DNA of 64,000 nucleotides from Neofusicoccum parvum. Taxonomy: Eukaryota > Ascomycota > Dothideomycetes > Botryosphaeriales > Botryosphaeriaceae. The number at the start of each line of letters is the position of its first letter. Positions within the stretch are counted from its first letter, which is position 1. Positions 36,275-47,653 of the stretch are shown one piece after another. The translations under genes and the position numbers were made by a program. Under the pieces are notes generated by a model. It did no database searches. It worked only from the letters and a program-made list of their open reading frames with translations, and had not been told where the DNA came from. The DNA lies in the NCBI GenBank assembly GCA_020912385.1, contig CP087206.1, forward strand, positions 1,178,001-1,242,000, written 5' to 3'.

Positions 36275-37645
36275 CTAGCGCGGACTGCTGGTGTTCTGCA
36301 AGAGGGTTGAATTCCATTCGAGGGGGTCACGTCCAATGTTATTTCTCTTCACAATATTATGAAAACCTCCATTGGTTTCTTCCTCGGTCCTCGACCAAGC
36401 GATCAGGCTTAATCCTCCTTCTTTAACATGAGAATCAACTAGTGGTTGGTCGAAGAATATACTACCCGCCAAGTGACCCTCGTTGTCGCGCAGGGGCGTT
36501 GTGGGCTTGTTGTAGATTCCAATCACGAACCGCTCTGATTTTACGTTCGTTCTCATTAATCAACCGGGAAAATTAATGACAGAGGCCGTCCTTAGAAGGG
36601 CTGAATGCCTTATTTCACCGCGTGAATGAGGAACCGTCGGCGAGTAAGTCGTGAGATAATCATGGTATATAGTGCCGGTGGATGTTCGTGCCCCCTGTGA
36701 CTGAAGCCTGGTAACCTGGAACATGTGTCCTCAAATCTCATTGTAAGAAGCAAATATCCAACATCAACTCGGTCTTTCTTTGGCATTCCAAACGCAACAG
36801 AGAGGCAGAAGGAGCGGTGCTCTTTCTGGAAGAGTTGCGCGGCATTTGTATCTGCATAATGTACAGCTAGTCGAGGAAGATTTAGATAACACGGCGAAGT
36901 TGAGGTGTCGATAAGCCTCTCAAAGATACTCGGTATCCAAAGGGCACAGCACTGGGGGATCTAGAACGCACCAGTTCTCAGGTAGTTGTTTGGCGATGAA
37001 ACAAGGATGCCAGAATGTCGAATTACATCTTTCTACAGCCGTTGAGGTCTCACGACACCTGGGTGGAACGCTGGGTCGAGGGGTGTCCTTAGATCGCCCT
37101 TCAGCCTCAAACAGGATCATCGGGCATCGAGCGCGCAAACAAGGCTGAGATAACAGTGGATGGTTTCCTTGATATCGCTTCCCTGCTTGACCAAGTACAA
37201 AGGTCGGATGGCCTCTCGCTCGGGGCCGAGCGCCTGGGAAACCTTACAAGGCTGTGAGACTTTGTCGACTTTGTCGACTTGAAGATAAGCGTAAGAAAGC
37301 TGTCGGATCGCAGCCTTGTGCGGACAGCGCGTCAGTCAAGGAACTACCTAAGCGAAGACATGAATGCTGCCTACTTTACTAAACCCGCTCGACGCCACCC
37401 ATAAAAATCCTGAAAGAGATATCTAGTCCCAAATATGGGGTGCATCCTATCGTCCTGCTGGACGAAGGGAGAGTAGCTTCATGGGCCCGTTTATCGATAG
37501 CGGCGACTATTCCTAGACGCAGGTGTGCAGGGTTCTCTGCAATCGGTTCGATGGAAGTATACTGCAGTGGATTCCGAAACTCTTTTAACAACCATCGCTC
37601 CACCATCTCACGGGAGCAACACTTACCATTCCATGCCTCTTTCAT
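36275..37645 (-). pseudogene. decayed protein-coding region, family not recognised
   Basis: On the minus strand, pieces with natural protein composition follow one another. 37645-37379 contains VERWLLKEFRNPLQYTSIEP. A second frame from about 37300 to 36630 contains AIRQLSYAYLQVDKVDKVSQ, LPRLAVHYADTNAAQLFQKE and MPKKDRVDVGYLLLTMRFED. 36556-36275 contains ERFVIGIYNKPTTPLRDNEG. Within the second frame the stops are TGA or TAG at places where CGA or CAG (C to T changes) would be expected, as repeat-induced point mutation leaves. Frame changes separate the blocks. The base composition is AT-richer than neighbouring genes. I could not name the family; a heterokaryon-incompatibility-type gene is a guess only. 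It directly follows the 2EXR-like gene. Confidence 0.5.
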
Positions 37646-38484
37646 CTCTCCCCAAACCTCCTACACTTCTCCACCTCCCATCCCTCGAACAACCGCTCCA
37701 CCCTCTCCTCATCCGACGCCACCACATCCCCCTTCACCACCTTCACCCCTCTCGCCTCCAGCGCCCCCCTCAACACCTCCAAAACCCCCTTCTTATCCTC
37801 CCAGCACCCCTCCACCAAATCCGTCCAGCTGACCGTCACAAGCCGCACCTCGCGCGCGCCCTCCAACACGCCCACCAGCCTCTTCGCCAGCCGCAGCATA
37901 TCCGCACACCTCCCGCGATCCATCACCCGGCGGAACAGGCTCGTCTCGCCCGCCTCGAGCCCGAACTCGAAGCCGCCGGCGCCGGCCGCGGCGGCGTAGC
38001 CCGGCAGGCGCGGGAAGTCCCAGTCCAGCAGGACGCCCAGGTTGCGGATGCGGCGCAGCTGCGGCAGGTGCGCCAGGCGCTGGAAGTGCGGGTCGGCGAG
38101 CGGCGCGGGCGGGTTGAGCATGACGCGGAAGCAGGCGACGCGGTAGAAGTGGTCGAGCGCCTCGGCGGCGAGCAGGCGGCAGGTGAGCAGCAGCGCGCGC
38201 GGCGGCGGCGCGTGCGACAGCGCGCTGACGGCCGTGTTGGGGCCGAGCGGGTAGGAGAGGGTGGTGGGCGGCGTGAGGGCGTCGTAGATGAGGTGCCGGA
38301 GTTCCGGCGGGAGGCGGAGGAGTGGGGACGAGGGCGTTTTTGCCGACGGGGCGGAGAGGGGCGAAGCTGGGGAGTGGGCGGTGGAGGAGGACGCGGAGGA
38401 GGTGGAAGGCGCGGGCGGTGGCGAGGGCGGAGGTGGGGCGTCGGCCGTGGGTGGCATTGGCGCTGGGCTGGCGGACAGCGACAT
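37642..38484 (-). CDS. 2EXR/F-box-like protein of unknown function
   Basis: 280 aa if started at the ATG at 38484 (MSLSASPAPMPPTADAPPPP), which I prefer; the frame is open upstream to 38661. After a Pro/Ser/Ala-rich leader comes LLRLPPELRHLIYDALTPP, the helical start typical of fungal 2EXR and F-box-like proteins, then ALLLTCRLLAAEALDHFYRV and FRVML. The C-terminal part carries several charged helices (VLEVLRGALEARGVKVVKGD). The family is a large and poorly characterised fungal group, and no partner is evident from context. Codon use is strongly GC-biased compared with the decayed region at its 3' side. Confidence 0.7.
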   Translation of the reverse strand: MSLSASPAPMPPTADAPPPPSPPPAPSTSSASSSTAHSPASPLSAPSAKTPSSPLLRLPPELRHLIYDALTPPTTLSYPLGPNTAVSALSHAPPPRALLLTCRLLAAEALDHFYRVACFRVMLNPPAPLADPHFQRLAHLPQLRRIRNLGVLLDWDFPRLPGYAAAAGAGGFEFGLEAGETSLFRRVMDRGRCADMLRLAKRLVGVLEGAREVRLVTVSWTDLVEGCWEDKKGVLEVLRGALEARGVKVVKGDVVASDEERVERLFEGWEVEKCRRFGER

Positions 38485-38793
38485 GTTGGTGGTGAGGAGG
38501 AGGTTCGTTGCTGCTGTGTCGAGGGAGAAAGAACGAGGCGAGCTGGAGAGAAGTCCGGAGACGCTGTGGAGCTTGGAGCTCCGTCGCTGCGGAGTTAACT
38601 GCGCCACTTGCCCAGTTAGGCAATTATCTGCATGCAGATCACGTTGGATGGCAAATTCCACGAGTGCTTGAGTCGCTGGAAATTATCGGATGCATTAATA
38701 GGGTTCAAGCAGCGCGCGAATCGCCAGTCTCACATGCGCGCGGCGATGAGTCGTGTGGATGTGGAGGGGACCTACTCGGAGCCGGCTCCAAGG
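38485..38793. other. intergenic region, promoter of the 2EXR-like gene
   Basis: 309 bp between two minus-strand genes. The frame of the 2EXR-like gene continues open through about 180 bp of it, so part might be coding if an upstream ATG is used. Confidence 0.35.
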
Positions 38794-40272
38794 CTACGCG
38801 CTGCCGTCTTTCTTCTCCCTCATCTCCAGAAAGCTGTTCATGCCAACGATGCATTTCACGAGGTCCCAGTCTCCATCATCGCCCACCCAGTCACACACCA
38901 CGATGCCTGTTGTACCATCCCCATGCGTAGCATCGCAGTGATGCTTCGTGCAGAGGTACTCCACCACTGCGGGGTTGAGCTTCGCAGCAATCTTCTCGGG
39001 CCAGCACCCGACCTTCCAGAAGTTGCTTGCGCTCAAGAAATTCAGGTACAGCGGGCCCGGTGGCACGGGGTTTACCGCGTCAGTCGTGATACCGGGCAGC
39101 GGAGCTACGCACTCAGCCGCGCGCGCCAGATGCTCCTCGCAGTACTTGGTCTTGATCTGGATGTTCTCCGTCTCCAGCACCTCGCAGAAGTCCTGCACGC
39201 GCACCAGCCCGTGCGTGTCGTCCGGCGTGTTGTACGCCCAATTCTCCGCGTCCAGGCCCCAGCCAGCGCCGTTGTGTTCGGTCTTGAGGCGGTCGTCGAT
39301 GCAAAATCGCCGCATCAGGACCAGCTTTCCCCGCACCTCGCCCAGCTTTGGCACGCGTGGCTCCGTATACCACCAGCCGGGGTCGTTGTTTGCGTAGTGG
39401 TCGTGCAGGATCATGCTGAGCTGCTGGTCGGTGGCGTTGCCGGTGCCCTCCTTCTTGAGGCTGACGATGACGGTCTCGGAGGGGTTGCGCTTGAGGAAGT
39501 CGTGCACATCGTTGATGAGGCCGCGCAGGTGCTTCGAGCCGGTCAGCGAGATGGGGAAGACGCCGTGCACGAGGATGAGGCCGTCTTTGGCCGGGTCGTC
39601 TGGGTGCTCGGGCTGCACGCGGATGTCGAAGAAGCGCACGCCGTGGTCGAGCTGCTCCTTCGGCGACACGGCCTGGCAGCGCACCGAGGGCAGCGCGCGG
39701 TGGTATGTGGGCGAGTTGTGGGTGCCGGGAATGGAGAGGCCGGACAGCGGGGTGACGTCGCTGAGCTCGCGCATCCAGCATTGCAGGTTCGCCGACGAGA
39801 AGACGGACAGGTGGCTGTCTTTCTGGAAGAAGACGCCGGTGTACTGGCGCTTGGGATCGGGCACAAGAGGCGTGAAGGCCAGCGACTCGAAGTCGTGCTT
39901 GTGCGACGGCGTGTCGACGCGGAAGCGCTGGCCGTCGGCCTCGATGGTCAGGCGCAGCGAGTGGCTGGCCTCGCGCTCCGACGCCTTGATGTCGGCGGTA
40001 TAGCTCCTGGACGGCTCGATACGAATGCTCACGTCTACGGCGGCGAGTCAGCAGGCGCGGTACGGCGTCAATGGCACGCAGAGCTCACCCTGGCGCGCGA
40101 AGTTCTCCGCATTCTCGGCGAGCTTCTTGGACGACGGCGACACCAGGGAGGTGACATTGTGGGTCAGCTTGCCCAGGCCCCTGGACTTGTGGCCCGGCGC
40201 CTCGTAGCGCTCGATGAGCTTGAGCTCGATGGGGCCCGCGGTCAGGTTGCGGATGGTCAGCGGGGGAGCCAT
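38794..40272 (-). CDS. PI-PLC X-domain phosphodiesterase-like protein
   Basis: Exons are 40272-40089 and 40034-38794 (54-nt GTGAGC...TAG intron), 474 aa. An N-terminal domain of about 160 aa (MAPPLTIRNLTAGPIELKLI) precedes the X domain. That domain shows LSGLSIPGTHNSPTYH with a catalytic-type His, LDHGVRFFDIRV, and GLILVHGVFP with the second His, all expected for bacterial-type phosphatidylinositol phospholipase C folds. There is no signal peptide and no C-terminal membrane segment, so it is probably cytosolic. The N-terminal half resembles fungal proteins of this family but I do not know its role. Substrate and Ca2+ independence are inferred from the family. Confidence 0.88.
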
Positions 40273-40587
40273 GGGACGGGCGCTGGCGGTGTCGGCGGCG
40301 TGTGAACTGCGGCTAAACCGGCGGACAGGGCCCGGTCTGCGCGGCCCCAGGTGTGCGAGGTGGTGGAGGTGCGGGCTGGTCTGGCGCACCGTCGAGTCCG
40401 CCTCTTCTGGGCCCGTACTGGCACGGGTATGGTTGATGCATGCTGCGCGTCCACCGCGCGGAGGGGCTGGCCGCAGCTGTGTGATTGGATAGGGGTCGTG
40501 CACTCCCGCGCCCAGCCTCTCGCCATCCCGCGTCGCCAACTGCTCGATTCTCTCCCTATGCTACAAAATCCGAAAACAAGATCGCCT
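40273..40587. other. intergenic region upstream of the PI-PLC-like gene
   Basis: 315 bp between the PI-PLC-like start codon and the MED16 stop codon, both minus strand. No feature is seen beyond a presumed promoter. Confidence 0.4.
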
Positions 40588-43500
40588 TCAGTGCTTCTTC
40601 GTATACGAGCCCATCGCCCACGGACTTCCGCAAGCGCACTTGTTCTGCCCGCCCATCCAATCCATGTCCTCCATCTCGCTGCCGCATCTGACACACCTTC
40701 TCCGCCTGCCGTCCTTCCCGCTGATGACGATCTTCCGCAGCACATCCACTGCATTGTTCTCCAAGTATTGCCGCTCCCTCTTGTCCTCGCTCAGCCCCAG
40801 CCACCTCAGATCCCAGTACATCACCTTGGCCGGATCCACCGAATCCAGCAGCTTGTCCATGCCGTGCGTGAGAAGCCGCGTCACCACAGGCATAAGGACA
40901 TCCGGGATCTCTGCACTGATGAGCATCTCGCGCTCTGTCGCCTTTCGCCGCTCGTCCGAGTATTGCGCCTTGTTGTAACAGATCCGGACTTGGTTGTCCA
41001 CATCCGCAACCAACGCTGCTATGTGGGGAGGATGAACGGGGGAGCTTACTATAGCCGACAGCAGCGTGTTAAACACCGAGCGATGGATTACCGTTGGTGC
41101 ATTTTTGATGTGGTGTTGGCTGATGTTGACCAGGAGCTGCAGCGGTTGGCGGGTAACTCGGAATACGGCTCGTGGGAAGCTGCACAAGAGGAGGAATAGA
41201 CCCGGCGAACACCGCTCTTGAACTGGACAATGCGGAGCCTGGTCAGCATTTCTATCTTGCGACACACGCTACTGCCCAGTACTCACGCTTCTTCTGGACG
41301 AATCCCCTGTCCGCCTCGTGTTTCTTGCAATCATGTGACAGTTCAATGAGGTCATTCATCATGTAAACCATGAGGTCCATGGTCCATTTGAGCAAGCCGG
41401 CAACAGACTTGGCCGTTTCTGGCGGTGGTCTAGAGTCAGCATTCCGATTTAGACTGGGCTAAAGGGGCACCAACCCATTGTGAATGATTCTAGCCTACCC
41501 CCACGCGCCTGATTCGTGGGAATGCTTAGAAGAAAGGATGTGAAGCGGAGATTGAGTGTGATCCATGCTAGTTTGCTGCTAAGGGTCCGCGAGCCATTGG
41601 CTGTCATTCCGAGAAGGTTCTGAGTGCTGAGACATCCGCGGAGAACATTGTTGCGGAAGATTGCTTCGAAAGCTTTCTGGGACGCATCCTCCGGTGGATA
41701 ATCGGCAACAACGTTCATACAATGATGAGTCCCTCTGAGGAAGAGGCGCTTGAGGTCTTCAAGAGGTCAGCTTAAGCAGTGAAGCGAGCTTCAAAAACTT
41801 ACTGTAATCCATGTCTGCTGGCATGATCGCAAAGATGTCATCTCCGAACATGTACTGTAGCGAAGCAGAACTGTACTGGAGAACCAAAGCTGCAATGGCC
41901 GCGTTTATTTTCGCTGCCGTTCATCAGTTCCATCGCTATACGCCGAATCGCTGCTACTTACGGTCAGTATCGCCGCTGTTCAAAGACCCAAGACAAAACT
42001 CCATGTTCTTCAACGTAATTGTTCCATCCTGCTGCAATAGCGCCAACATGCAAGCGCTGGGTGACAAAACCATGTGGAGGGCTTCAGCAATGTTAGTCAA
42101 AGTTTGGATTGTCCACCTTTCGGCGAGCACGTACCTGGGTCAGTCGCTGTGAACGAAAACCCAGCCTGTGGAAGAGATGATACTTTGTTCTCATTCAAAT
42201 CCGCGTTGATGATCTCCATAGAATATCGGTCTCTAAACTCGACGCCGCCAGTGCTCTGGTACAGAGCGAATCTTGTGTGAAAATCAAGACTAAAGAAACC
42301 CAATGTGGCACTACCCAAGACGACGTCTGGAAGTCTCTTGAGGTCCGTTTTTTGCTAGCAAAACCGTGAGCGTGACGCACTCAGGATTCGAATAGAAACT
42401 TACACGTTGGCCTACAGAACTCGACGCCTTCTTCTTCGTAGTCAGCTGATCGAAGCCAGAATGAAGCTTGTAAGCAGAAGTGTGTAGCTCCCATCTTGAT
42501 ATTATACTGAATGAAGGCTGCTGCGTGTGAGTTTGGTCCATTAACGATGGAACGGGGGCTGGGGTATGACAAAATACAGCCAGGACAGTCGGATATGAAG
42601 GAGATGGGCTGGGCTCGGGACCAGTGGGAACGAAAGAAAGATGCGTGAGTTTTGCAGGGAACGAGAGCTTCGCACTTGAGCCAAGCGCGGCATCGCCGGT
42701 ATCAAAATCAGTTCCAAGCGGAGCACAGTTGTCCTCTGCTTTCAACGGAGAGATGTCGAATGTAGGAGAAGCACTTCTGCCTGGTTGTGCATTCCAATTG
42801 ATTTTGACTCGATAGACAATGATAGATCCTGAGACTGTATGGGTCGCGAGAAGGAGCGATTGTTCTGAGGAGTCAGTCGGCTGCTGGCCAAGACCGAAGG
42901 GGAAATTACCTGAGTCTGATGTGAATGAGGCGTGCGTGAATGCATCTTTGCCCGAGTTTGATGCCTCTATTTCTGCGGTAGCCTCGTACCACTGCTGATC
43001 GGGTTGCTGATACAACAGCCGCACGGTGCCTCCACGCGTGAAGCAAATGAAGGCACCCAGAGACATACGTAGATGCACTGGATTGTAAGGCTCTTTCCAT
43101 GGATGGCTTGTCATACGATATTGCCACTTGTCTTCATTGCGGTCAGCCGACCAAATCATATGGTACTGGTTGGAATTAGCCACAGCCTCGGACACATTGG
43201 GAGGTAGATACCTTGACTTGCTGCGGAGCAACAGGCAGCCAATGCAACCCGACAAGAGCATTTGATTCACTCTCGTGATCAGAATATGGCTCTCGCGAGA
43301 GCTTCATCCTGTCTGCAGCCTGGGCTGCCGTGTAGATGAGGATTCTACCGGCAGCGTCCACAACAGCCAGGTCAACCCCGAGGTGGCCCCAGGAGACATG
43401 GACGAGCGGAAACTCTTCGTGGACGGAGGGAATGTGAAGCGGGGCCTCGTCTCCCAGAACCCACTTGCCATCGGCAGTACTGCGCTGGAATGCGCGAAGA

Positions 43501-43753
43501 TTCACACCGCGGCCATCGCGCGTGATCGATGCCACGCAGCCGCTCTTGGACCACGCGATTTTTCTGCGAAAGGTCAGCCTGACGAGCAGGGCTCAACAGA
43601 TCTATTGAATGCCTACTGAGAGCAGCCTGATTCTCCCAACTCATCGAGGCGCTGGGCGAGGCGCCGGACAGGAGGGGCGGCCACGGTGATGGGGATTTGC
43701 TCCGCCTCATTGAACAGGTCCATGTACTGGTCGTCGTCCATGATCAGGGGCAT
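40588..43753 (-). CDS. MED16: Mediator complex subunit 16 (MED16/SIN4)
   Basis: A Mediator tail subunit linking activators to RNA polymerase II. Ten exons (minus): 43753-43617, 43563-43212, 43165-42910, 42864-42404, 42354-42135, 42081-41962, 41913-41803, 41756-41499, 41418-41287 and 41222-40588. Introns are 45-80 nt and the product is 893 aa. The start MPLIMDDDQYMDLFNEAEQI and QKIAWSKSGCVASITRDGRG are typical of the N-terminal WD40-like domain. The helical middle contains ALHMVLSPSACMLALLQQDG and LLKWTMDLMVYMMNDLIELS. The C-terminus has the zinc-ribbon-like RRCVRCGSEMEDMDWMGG followed by NKCACG. The 45-nt intron at 42865-42909 is in frame and would be missed by a pure frame reading. Confidence 0.92.
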
Positions 43754-44756
43754 GCCGCACGATGGCCGGCGGGCGGATCTTCCGTATGGCCAGGATGGTG
43801 TCCGGGACGCAGGATTCGAGAGCAGCCGAGCGGGTATTCCGCGACGAGCGGGAGCGGTCGCGTCTATGGACGGGGACCAAGCAGGCGCTCAGGCGCTCGG
43901 GAGCGACAGAAGCACAAAGCACGGCAAGGCTCAACACACGCACACGCACGTGAACATGGGGTATCATAGACAGGCTCTGGCGAGGTTTGGGCGATCAGAG
44001 GGCTGGAAGCCTGCGGCCGGCTGCCGAGTCCAGTGCTCGCCTACGCCGTGTGCCGGGCGCGGGTGACTAAGACAAGCTAGCGGCTGCGCTAGCATGCGCT
44101 AGGCCGCGTTCGGCATGCGCTGCTCGCGCTTGCATCGCGGGCTCGACACGACTCCAGCGCGCTCTGCGATGCCGCCCGCAGGCCCCTGAGCAGCCCGATG
44201 CACGGCTGCCTCGCGCGTGCACCGCGACCCCGGGCCTGCTGGCGGTGCGCTCCGGGCAATTGTGCGCGTTGTGGGCGTGGCGCGCCTTGTAGCCAGGAGC
44301 ACGCGGGTGCGGCCAGGTGAAAGCCAAACCCGCACCGATGACGCCGCAGCCACGGGCGCAACGCAGGCAAACCGGGCGGGCTCGCGGCTACAGCGGAAGG
44401 CCAGATTGGCAGCTTTGTGCTGGCCCGGCGGGAGCGTCGCGAACAGCACGGACAAGTCAAAATAAACAGAGCGAGACCAAGGCCCGGCGTCACTGGTGCC
44501 GCCAAGCAAATCCCATCAGCTCACGCCGCGTTCCTCAGACCTCATCCCAACCCCATCCACACCCGCGACCTGGCTCTGCCCGCCGTCTTCCTCGCTGCGA
44601 CTTCCGCGTTCCGCGCGTCGCAGCCCTCCGTGCACCCCGTTGCCCGCCGAACACGGAGTCGCGTCTCTCGCTCATGACCTAGGCGGTCCCCGTCCGTTTC
44701 GTGCCTGCCGCATTCCCCTCTGCCGACCGCGGCTGTCCACCCCGATCCTGCACACA
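43754..44756. other. divergent promoter region MED16 / sirtuin
   Basis: About 1 kb between divergent start codons, so it likely contains both promoters. The DNA is GC-rich with shadow frames only. Confidence 0.4.
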
Positions 44757-46656
44757 ATGGCTTTTGACGCCTTTTCCACCGGCAGCTCGCGCGAGAGCTC
44801 GCCTTTGAGCTCGCCGCCATCGTCGCCGTGCCCTCCTTCGGACTACTCCTACCCCTCGCCGCCCCCGTCGCAGGATCCGTCCACCAAAGGTTCACCGCTT
44901 CCGGACGCCATGGAACCTGCGCGCTCCTGCGACGACGACGGCCCTCCGCGCAAGAAGCGGCGCACCACTGAGCCCAAGCCACGCGTAACCCGCTATTTGG
45001 ACCTTCAAGAAGACATCGTGAGCGAGTCGCAATCCGAGGCCCTCGATGTGCTGCTCAAGGTCCTGCACAAGAAGCGCAAGATTGTTATGATCGTGGGTGC
45101 TGGTATCTCGGTCGCAGCCGGCAGTAAGCCCCCAGCGCTCCCCGCCGCACCAACCCCCAGCTAATCCCTGTTTAGTCCCGGACTTTCGCTCTTCGAAAGG
45201 ACTGTTCAGCACGCTCAAGCAGCAGCACAATCTCAAATCGTCTGGCAAAGAGTTGTTCGACGCGTCTGTCTACAGGGATCCCGACACCACTGCGACGTTC
45301 CACGAAATGGTTCGGTCGCTATCGCAGCAGGCCAAGTCAGCCAAGCCCACGGCGTTCCACCATCTCATCGCGACCCTGGCCGATGAAGGAAGATTATTGC
45401 GTCTGTACTCGCAGAATGTCGACGGCATCGAAACGTCCCTGGAACCGCTTGCTACGAAAATCCCGCTGCCCCAGAAGGCGCCTTGGCCCAAGACGGTCCT
45501 GCTTCACGGAGGGTTGGAGAAGATGGTCTGTGCGAAGTGCAACGACGTGACGGATTTCGAGCCGAACCTCTTCCACGGGCCTATTCCACCTCCCTGCAAG
45601 GCATGTGAAGAAGCAGATCAGGTTCGCACCCTTCATGCTGGAAAGAGGAGCCATGGAATCGGACTGCTGCGCCCGCGCATGGTGCTCTACAACGAGAACG
45701 GACCCGACGACGAAGCCATTGGCTCTGTTACGGCCGCTGACTTGCGAACGCGCCCGGATGCCGTGATCGTTGTTGGTACGACGCTGAAGGTTCCTGGAGT
45801 GAGGCGCATCACCCGCGAGATGGTCAACACGGTGAGAGACCGCAAGGATGGATTGACCGTTTGGATCAACAACGAGCCGGAACCGAAGGGAGTAGACCTG
45901 GAGAACTGCTGGGACCTCGTGGTGCGCGGGCCCTGCGATGCCGTCGCTCGGCAAGCCGCCTTGCGCATCTGGAACGACAGAAGCGAGCCCAAGATCCTTA
46001 CCGAGGAAGAATTCCAAGCCGCGAAGCAGAAACCGAGTCCGGAGGTCCGCATTCCGCTTTCGCCTCACAAGAACAACCCTGTGGACAGGACGAAGGGCAT
46101 TATGACGCCTTCTCAGAGCCCGAAGCTGAAACCGAAGGACGAGCCGATGGGAGATGAGATCAAAGTCGCATCTGAGCCGCCGACTCCATCCAAGAAGGCG
46201 ACTGGCAAGAGCAAGAGTGCTGTTCTTGCTGAGCGACCCAAGGCTAAATCTGCAACCGCAAAGTCGACAGCGCCCAAAAAGAAAGCCGCGCCGAAGAGGA
46301 AGTCGAACGCAACGTCGACAACCACGAAGACCAACGAGAAGATCACCAAGGCATTTGCCGCATCGAAACCGGCGGCTCAAGCGGCCCCGGAAACGAAGAG
46401 CAAGCCGCAAAGGCGTGGAAAGAAGGCGGAGGCTGTCAATGGACCAATGGCGCCGGTTTCCCCGCAGTCAGCGAAGAACAACACGGCGCCTCCACACGCC
46501 GACCCGCAGAAGATGGCGCCCACCTTGGATACGAAGGTGATCAAGGCTGAAAGCGACATCAATGAGTCCGAGGCGGCGAAGCGGAGACTATCGCAAACGG
46601 AAACCATTTCTCCTACCTCTTACGTGCCGAAGGACATGCGAAATCTGATCCATTGA
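44757..46656 (+). CDS. HST4: SIR2-family NAD-dependent deacetylase (HST3/HST4-like)
   Basis: Exons are 44757-45123 and 45176-46656 (52-nt intron), 615 aa. The NAD-binding motifs GAGISVAAG and IPDFRSSKGLF are joined across the intron; YSQNVDGIE and LLHGG (catalytic His) follow. Zinc is bound by two C-x2-C pairs (VCAKCNDV and PPCKACEEA), and PDAVIVVGTTLKVPG completes the Rossmann part. The size and sequence fit the Hst3/Hst4 group, nuclear enzymes that remove H3 Lys56 acetylation and protect genome stability. The N-terminus is Ser/Pro-rich with KKRR, and the long C-terminal tail is Lys/Ala/Pro-rich with several nuclear-localisation-like clusters. I cannot separate HST3 from HST4, so the symbol is provisional. 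Confidence 0.9.
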
Positions 46657-47653
46657 CTAGCGAGCATTGTGTGGGCGCCCGCTACGAGTCTCGGCCTGCT
46701 ATCACGAGGGAAACGTAAACGTGACGGAGTCTAGTCAATATTTGTTTGTTTGTTTTGGTTTTTCTTTTCTTTCGTTCCATCACAAACCGGGCATAGAGGG
46801 CTGGCGGAGAGCAAGATTCGGCTGGCTTATGGGTGAAGACAACGGGAACTTCGCACGAGCAACGAAACGGTTAATGGCCCATTGCATTTCAACGGCGTAC
46901 CAGGAGATCACAAGGCAGGAACCGAACAGGAACCTCGGGAGAAAATACGGGCTGTTTTTGCTGGGATGCATCCACGGGTGGGAGAGGTATTACCATAAGG
47001 TCGCTACGATTCCGCCGCCCGCATAACAGCGCGGGCTGCGGCGGTTTTTCTTTTACTGGCTTGCATTTCGCATTCATGATACCCGGGCATTCGAACAGGT
47101 CGACGGACTAGTGCGATGTTGGGTGAAACGCGTAAAGCGTGAGCATTGCGCATTGGCTTAGCCTCCTTGCTTGAGTAGCGCAAAGAAGCCGTACAGAAAT
47201 GTGTATTCTCTATGAGTGCGGGGATCAGGCACCGTGAATGACGCAGTGTCTTTGACGGGCGGGTGAGCAAAGCGAGCGGCTTCGATGTTTGCGCGCCATG
47301 CCATGATTGCACAAGAAAGCCGCCAAACAGGCGGGCGGCTGGTTTCGAAGTTGCGCGCCTGCGCCTGCGCCAGCGGCGGTGGACGGTGGACGGTGGACGG
47401 TGGACAGTGGACGATGACTCCAGCCACGAGTGGGTGGAGAAGATTTTCGCTTGCTTCGTTCCCCACGCGCCCGCCCAAACCCGGACAAACATCGCCGTCG
47501 GGCAGTGGCAGACTCACGCCGGAGCGAGGACGACGCGCCAGGACCCTGCGCTCCCTCTACGTCCACGCGCCTTTCGTCTCTGGCCCGGCCCCGGCTGCTC
47601 TCCAATCACTAATCCAGCACGCGTGTTGCCGCGTGAGAGCATCGCCCTTCAAA
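46657..47653. other. intergenic region sirtuin to TRM11
   Basis: About 1 kb. T-rich sequence near 46735-46775 fits the sirtuin 3' UTR. A heptanucleotide repeat sits at 47378-47412 in the TRM11 upstream region. No gene is seen. Confidence 0.4.
47378..47412 (+). repeat. heptanucleotide tandem repeat (GGTGGAC)x5
   Basis: Four exact GGTGGAC units are followed by AGTGGAC, about 240 bp upstream of the TRM11 start codon. It is a minisatellite that may vary in copy number. Confidence 0.9.

Noticed and set aside
37525..38598. 357-aa plus-strand frame
   Set aside because: Antisense shadow of the 2EXR-like gene, with Arg/Gly-rich low-complexity translation.
38632..40305. 557-aa plus-strand frame
   Set aside because: Mirror frame of the PI-PLC-like gene; the real motifs are on the minus strand.
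41018..41048. GTAAG...TAG segment in the last MED16 exon as a further intron
   Set aside because: Only about 31 nt long, below a plausible intron size; the frame reads through naturally.
42384..42400. GGATTCGAATAG as a tRNA B box
   Set aside because: No matching A box or cloverleaf upstream; it lies in a MED16 intron.
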